A DNA stretch of 8,773 nt from Actinomycetota bacterium (lineage in GTDB: Bacteria; Actinomycetota; Geothermincolia; Fen-727; Anoxymicrobiaceae), in the NCBI GenBank assembly GCA_018894655.1, contig JAHIPE010000138.1:1-8773 (forward strand), written 5' to 3'. Within the stretch, counting starts at the first letter, position 1. Every line of letters begins with the position of its first letter. A model generated the notes under the pieces. The model made no database searches. It worked only from the letters and a program-made list of their open reading frames with translations, and was not told the origin of the DNA. A program made the translations under genes and the position numbers. Below are positions 5,056 through 8,773 of the stretch, in pieces.

Positions 5056-7758
5056 ATGTCAGAGAAGATAAAGCTCACGATAGACGGAAAGAAATGCGCC
5101 GGGCGCCCCGGCCGGACGATCCTGGAGGTTGCCCGGGAGAACGACATATGGATACCGACCCTGTGCTTTGATGAGCGGCTGGAGCCGTACGGGGCGTGCC
5201 GCATCTGCCTGGTGGAGGTGAAGGGAGCCGGGGGGCTGCTGCCGGCGTGCGCCGCGGAGATAACTCCCGATATGGTGGTCAAGACCTCGAGCAAGCGCGT
5301 TGACTCCATCCGGCGAACGGTGATTGAACTGCTTCTCTCTGACCACCCGGCTGACTGTATGACCTGCGAGTCCACCGGTTCCTGTGCCCTGCAGGACCTC
5401 GCATACCGCTACGGGATAAAGGAGTCATCGTTCAAGGGGGAGGCTCACAGCTACCACCTCGCAGACGATAACCCTGTGATCGAGCGAGATCCCGACAAGT
5501 GCATTCTCTGCGGCAGGTGCGCGCGGATATGCGACGAGGTCGTGGGTCCCGGGGTCTTGGGGTTCGTGGGGCGCGGGTTCGACGCGACGGTGAGCCCTCC
5601 TTACGACCGTCTGCTGGAAGAGAGCCCGTGCCTGTTCTGTGGGCAGTGCGTCTCCACCTGCCCGGTGGGGGCGCTCACCTCCAAGCTGTCGGAGGGCGCG
5701 GGCAGGCCCTGGGAACTCGAGAGCACCGACACCATCTGCCCGTACTGCGGGGTGGGATGCACTCTCAGGTTATGGACCCGGGACAACAAGGTGGTCAACG
5801 TCACCGCCCCCATGGACAAGGGGGTGAACAGGGGGAACTTGTGCGTCAAGGGGCGGTTCGGATTCCAGTTTATAGACTCTCCCGACAGGTTGAAACACCC
5901 TCTTGTGCGCGGCAAGGACGGCAGGTTGCGGAAGACGACCTGGAACAAGGCGATATCCCTTGTGGCCGAGAGGCTCTCCGAGACAAGAGACAAGCACGGC
6001 GCGGACTCGGTGGGGGGCCTCGCCAGCGCCCGTTGCACCAACGAGGAGAACTACCTTTTCCAGAAGTTCATGCGCGCGGTGGTGGGAACCAACAACGTCG
6101 ACCACTGCGCCAGGTTGTGACACGCTCCCACGGTCGCCGGTCTGGCGGCCATGTTCGGTAGCGGGGCGATGACCAACTCCATAGGCGACCTGGGGTACGC
6201 CGACGTCACGATCATCATCGGGTCCAACACGTCGGAGACCCACCCGGTTATCAGCATGGAGATTATCAAGGCGGTGAAGGCGGGCAAGAAAAAGCTCATC
6301 GTGATAGACCCCCGCAACATCATGATGGCCGACTTCGCCGAGGTATCGCTCAACCAGAGGCCGGGAACCGACGTCGCGGTTCTGAGCGGGATGATGCACT
6401 GGATAATAAAGAAGGGCCTCTACGACAGGGAGTTCGTGGAGACCCGGACCGAGGGGTTCAAGGAACTGAAGAAGGTGGTGGCCGCTTACACCCCGGCGCA
6501 CGTCGAGAAGATATCCGGTGTCCCCGCGGCTAAGATCAAAAAGGCCGCGGAGCTATACGCCGGTGCGGCACGCGCCAACATCCTCTACGCCATGGGGATA
6601 ACCCAGCACGTCACCGGCACCGACAACGTGAGGTCGGTTGCAAACCTGGCTTCGCTTACCGGGAACCTGGGAATCCCCGGCGGGGGGGTAAACCCGCTAC
6701 GGGGCCAAAACAACGTCCAGGGGGCCTGTGACATGGGTGCCCTGCCTAACGTCTACACCGGTTACCAGAAGGTCGCCGACGAGGGCGTCCGGCACAAGAT
6801 GGAGGCCGCCTGGGGTGTGGAGTTACCCGAGGCCCCCGGGCTGGTGTCGACCGAGATGGTGCGTAAGCGCTCCGAGGGCGGGGTTCGGGCGATGTATATA
6901 ATGGGCGAGAACCCGATGGTCTCCGACCCGGACCTCAATCACGCCGGGGAGGTTCTGAAGAACCTGGAGTTCCTGGTGGTCCAGGACATATTCCTCACCG
7001 AGACCGCCGAACTCGCCGACGTGGTGCTCCCCGGCCTCACGTTCGCCGAGAAGGACGGGACGTTCACCAACACCGAGCGCCGGGTGCAACGCGTCCGCAG
7101 GGCGGTGGAAGGCCCCGGGGAGGCGAGGGAAGACTGGCGGATAACCTGCGATATCGCAACCGCGATGGGTTACCCGATGGAGTACGGTCACGTCTCGGAG
7201 ATCAAAGCCGAGATATGCTCGCTTACGCCCAGCTACACCGGGATATCCTGGGAGAGAATCGAGGAAAAGGGCATCCAGTGGCCGTGTCCCACACCGGAAC
7301 ACCCGGGCACCCCGATACTGCACGTAGGACAGTGCGCCCGCGGCAAGGCGAAGTTCATGCCGGTCGAGTTCAAGGAGCCTGCCGAGAAGCCTGACAGGCA
7401 GTATCCGCTGGTGCTCACCACCGGGCGTATCCTGACTCACTTCCACACCGGTTCGATGACCAGGCGGTGCAAGGCGCTGGATGAGCTGGTACCACGGGCG
7501 GAGGCGGAGTTCAGCCCCCACGACGCAAAGAGGTACAGGATAAAGGACGGCGACATGGTTGAGCTGACCACCCGCCGCGGTTCGATTGACGTTACCGCCA
7601 CGGTGACCGAGAAGGCGAACCCGGGGGTGGTGTTCATGCCGTTCCACTTCGCCGAGAGCGCGGCGAACGTGCTGACCGGCGGCGCGCTGGACCCGGTGGC
7701 AAAGACTCCCGAGTACAAAGTAAGCGCCGTAAAGGTCAAGAAAAAACCCTCTAAGTAA
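5056..7758 (+). CDS. fdhF: Formate dehydrogenase catalytic subunit, selenocysteine-containing (NuoG-like N-terminus)
   Basis: A 900-residue Mo/W-bis-MGD enzyme (also called fdhA) that interconverts formate and CO2. The frame is interrupted only by TGA at 6118-6120, read as Sec355: the flanks NVDHCARL-U-HAPTVAGLA match the active site of known selenium formate dehydrogenases, and both halves are in the same frame. Domains: [2Fe-2S] C37/C48/C51/C65; NuoG-type His-Cys3 cluster H96/C100/C103/C109; two [4Fe-4S] sites, C148/151/154/158 and C191/194/197/201; proximal [4Fe-4S] C227/C230/C234/C262 with Lys264 after it; molybdopterin domains from about 275; and the C-terminal cofactor-binding domain from about 783 (YPLVLTTGR). 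His356 follows Sec, and Arg549 in NPLRGQNNVQG is probably the catalytic Arg (E. coli Arg333). There is no twin-Arg signal, so it is cytoplasmic. With the NuoE- and NuoF-like subunits it forms an NAD-linked complex of about ten Fe-S clusters. Expression needs SelA/B/C/D, not in the window. Automatic calling would split it into 5056-6120 and 6151-7758. Confidence 0.96.
6118..6120 (+). other. In-frame TGA recoded as selenocysteine (Sec355)
   Basis: This TGA falls exactly at the metal-ligand position of formate dehydrogenases, between CARL and HAPTVAGLA. Cys homologues carry Cys here. The frame stays open, with strong family similarity, for 1.6 kb afterwards, which excludes a real stop. Confidence 0.95.
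6132..6150 (+). promoter_or_regulatory. Bacterial SECIS element (SelB-binding hairpin)
   Basis: A hairpin begins 11 nt after the TGA. The arms GGTCGCC (6132-6138) and GGCGGCC (6144-6150) pair over 7 bp (one G-U), closing a GGTCT loop (6139-6143). The loop begins 18 nt after the TGA. In E. coli fdhF, as I recall its sequence, the GGUCU loop lies at the same spacing. It should recruit SelB with Sec-tRNA to the ribosome. Confidence 0.88.
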
Positions 7759-7784
7759 GCGGCGGTCTTGTTTAACCGCTGCTT
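7757..7784 (+). terminator. Hairpin after fdhF, probable terminator or attenuator
   Basis: Starting within the fdhF stop codon, AAGCGGCGGT (7757-7766) pairs with ACCGCTGCTT (7775-7784) over 10 bp with one G-U, around an 8-nt loop. It is followed by GTTTGGGG, so the T tract is short and termination may be partial. It lies between the FDH operon and the UPF0280 gene. Confidence 0.55.
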
Positions 7785-7811
7785 GTTTGGGGTGGGGAAC
7801 GGTCACCTGTG

Positions 7812-8522
7812 ATGGCTGATAAGCGGGAATACCGTGGGGTGATGGAGCCGGAGGGCTTGATTTGTTACCGGGTGGCGATAGGTGAGAGCGACCTCTACGT
7901 CTGCACCGAGGGCGAGTTCGAGTCCCGGGCCCGCGAATCACTGGCGAAGCGCAGGAGAGAGCTGGAGGAGTACCTGGGGAGACACTCAGGCTTCGGCCTG
8001 AGCTTTAAGCCGATTCCCGCGGTAGGCGACGCTCCCGATATAGTCGTAGAGATGGCGCGGGCATCCGCCGTTTTCGATGTCGGCCCCATGGCCGCGGTTG
8101 CGGGGGCGATCGCCCAGAGTGTCGGGCGTGATCTCCTGCGGTTCTCGAGACAGGTGATAGTGGAGAACGGCGGCGATGTTTTCATGGCGGGCGGGAGCGA
8201 GAGGAGAGTCCGGGTGTTCGCCGGGGAGGGGGCGCCGGCCGTTGATGTGAAGGTTGTTGATACACCCGAGGGATTGGGCTTCTGCACCTCCAGCGCAACC
8301 GTGGGCCCGTCGGTATCGCTGGGGGCGGCGGACGCGGTAGCGGTACTGGCGCCAACAGCGACGCTCGCCGACGCCGCGGCGAGCGCGTTCGGCAACATGG
8401 TCCACTCGCCCGAGGAGATAGGGGAGGTCCTCGCCAGGGCGTCGGAGTTCAGTGAGATCCTGGGCATCATCGTGGTCGCGGGGGGTTCCACCGGCGTATG
8501 GGGCGGGTTGGAGATAGCGTAA
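7812..8522 (+). CDS. UPF0280 family protein (ApbE-like fold), function unknown
   Basis: A 236-residue protein that I recognise as UPF0280, a family of unproven function found in methanogens and other anaerobes and distantly related to ApbE flavin transferases. Visible ApbE-like signatures are DVGPMAAVAGAIA from D89, ENGGD at 118-122 (compare N-x-GGD in ApbE), a CTSSATVG block, and LADAAASAFGN with D187 (compare the A-x-A-D-A-x-(S/T)-A metal/FAD region). A basic, charged N-terminal stretch (RARESLAKRRRELEEYLG) is probably helical. There is no signal peptide or membrane segment. The start is uncertain: GTG 7809 and ATG 7812 are adjacent, and only a weak G-rich run (7789-7797) lies upstream. It is 53 nt after fdhF, behind a probable leaky terminator, so co-transcription is possible. 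A role in flavin or cofactor attachment for a redox enzyme is conjecture. Confidence 0.85.
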   Translation: MADKREYRGVMEPEGLICYRVAIGESDLYVCTEGEFESRARESLAKRRRELEEYLGRHSGFGLSFKPIPAVGDAPDIVVEMARASAVFDVGPMAAVAGAIAQSVGRDLLRFSRQVIVENGGDVFMAGGSERRVRVFAGEGAPAVDVKVVDTPEGLGFCTSSATVGPSVSLGAADAVAVLAPTATLADAAASAFGNMVHSPEEIGEVLARASEFSEILGIIVVAGGSTGVWGGLEIA

Positions 8523-8531
8523 CAACCCGCC
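8502..8531 (+). repeat. Perfect 9-bp inverted repeat over the UPF0280 stop codon
   Basis: GGCGGGTTG (8502-8510) and CAACCCGCC (8523-8531) are exact reverse complements around a 12-nt loop holding the TAA stop. No T tract follows, so it may be a factor-assisted terminator or an mRNA 3'-end stabiliser. The left arm is coding sequence. Confidence 0.5.
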
Positions 8532-8548
8532 GGGCTGTCGGTGGCGTT

Positions 8549-8557
8549 TGGTATAAT
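8549..8557 (+). promoter_or_regulatory. Extended -10 promoter (TGGTATAAT)
   Basis: A consensus TATAAT (8552-8557) is preceded by TGG, giving the TGn extended -10 element. No good -35 hexamer lies 17 bases upstream, as expected for extended -10 promoters. Transcription would start near 8564 and serve the gene at the right edge. An AT-rich patch of this kind is rare in this GC-rich window. Confidence 0.6.
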
Positions 8558-8577
8558 TATTGGTGGTCTTCGTGACT

Positions 8578-8590
8578 GTAAAGGGTTTAC
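8578..8590. promoter_or_regulatory. Small inverted repeat GTAAA-GGG-TTTAC, possible operator
   Basis: A symmetric 5-3-5 sequence centred about 20 bases after the predicted transcription start, a position suited to a repressor. It is short and could be chance; no regulator gene is in view. Confidence 0.3.
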
Positions 8591-8640
8591 CGCATGTCGC
8601 CGACGAAGATAGTAGACGAATAACGCGGTTTGGACGGTAT

Positions 8641-8773
8641 ATGGTGACGTACGGCAAGGCAGGGAGAGGCTTGAACAGGCAGAGGGTCACAGGAGGGTAT
8701 GGGAACCGGCAAGACCCCCGTTTCTACGGCATGCCGCCACCCGGGCCGTACGGAGTGCCTCCGGGCATGTTAC
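8641..8773 (+). CDS. Unidentified Gly/Pro/Tyr-rich protein N-terminus (3' partial)
   Basis: A frame open to the right edge encodes, from ATG 8641, a basic start (MVTYGKAGRGLNRQ) followed by a Gly/Pro/Tyr-rich stretch (YGMPPPGPYGVPPGM). Third codon positions are GC-rich from 8641 on, whereas the same open frame upstream (from GTG 8563 or 8572) is AT-rich at third positions and is probably leader. The start is unsure: ATG 8641 has only a weak GGACGG before it, while TTG 8671 has AGGGAGAGG just upstream but closely spaced. The promoter at 8549-8557 would give a leader of roughly 75-110 nt. The low-complexity N-terminus looks disordered and reveals no function; the body of the gene lies outside the window. 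Confidence 0.4.
   Translation, partial: MVTYGKAGRGLNRQRVTGGYGNRQDPRFYGMPPPGPYGVPPGML

Noticed and set aside
6118..6120. Nonsense mutation or pseudogene in the formate dehydrogenase
   Set aside because: The frame is unchanged across the TGA, the codon is exactly at the Sec/Cys active-site position, a SECIS hairpin follows, and both halves keep all catalytic motifs.
6823..7941. Long open minus-strand frame (372 codons) opposite the end of fdhF
   Set aside because: Same reason: a composition artefact over a conserved gene, running across the intergenic hairpin, with no family resemblance.
1..8773. CRISPR arrays, insertion sequences, tRNA or rRNA genes, defence or phage genes
   Set aside because: None seen: no regularly spaced repeats, no transposase-like protein and no tRNA-like fold was noticed; nearly all the sequence is occupied by the metabolic genes.

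Overview
The window is a high-GC bacterial segment carrying a tightly packed, single-direction (+ strand) cluster for anaerobic one-carbon metabolism. A pterin-dependent AcsE-type methyltransferase, a selenocysteine formate dehydrogenase with NADH-module subunits, lipoyl synthase and a MetE-like protein together suggest a strict anaerobe using the Wood-Ljungdahl and/or reductive glycine route, either as an acetogen or as a syntrophic formate/acetate oxidiser. ATA (Ile) and AGG (Arg) codons are frequent despite the high GC. Deep anaerobic Actinomycetota or high-GC Bacillota are possible hosts, but the sequence does not fix the taxonomy.

Layout: (1) 1-773, 3' part of a short MetE/UROD-type methionine synthase-like gene that runs off the left edge. 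(2) 774-1694, lipA, whose ATG directly abuts the preceding stop. (3) 1697-2620, an acsE-type methyltetrahydrofolate:corrinoid protein methyltransferase, 2 nt after lipA. (4) 2646-3101, a NuoE/HymA-like subunit. (5) 3140-5029, a NuoF/HymB-like subunit with extra Fe-S domains. (6) 5056-7758, a formate dehydrogenase catalytic subunit read through an in-frame TGA (6118-6120) as selenocysteine, with a clear SECIS hairpin just downstream. A hairpin at 7757-7784 probably ends or attenuates this unit. (7) 7812-8522, a UPF0280 (ApbE-like fold) protein of unknown function. (8) 8523-8773, a hairpin over the UPF0280 stop, an extended -10 promoter, a small inverted repeat, and the start of an unidentified gene cut by the right edge.

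How the genes fit together: NuoE-like, NuoF-like and FdhF subunits form a soluble formate dehydrogenase that exchanges electrons between NAD(H), possibly also ferredoxin, and CO2/formate. Formate enters the tetrahydrofolate pathway. AcsE moves the resulting methyl group to a corrinoid Fe-S protein, and the MetE-like protein may draw methyl groups for methionine. LipA makes the lipoyl cofactor required by the glycine cleavage H protein, which would tie the cluster to glycine synthesis or cleavage. All components belong to known families. The points of most interest are the selenoprotein that would be mis-split by automatic annotation, the likely electron-bifurcating architecture of the dehydrogenase, and the linkage of lipA and a truncated MetE to acsE and FDH.
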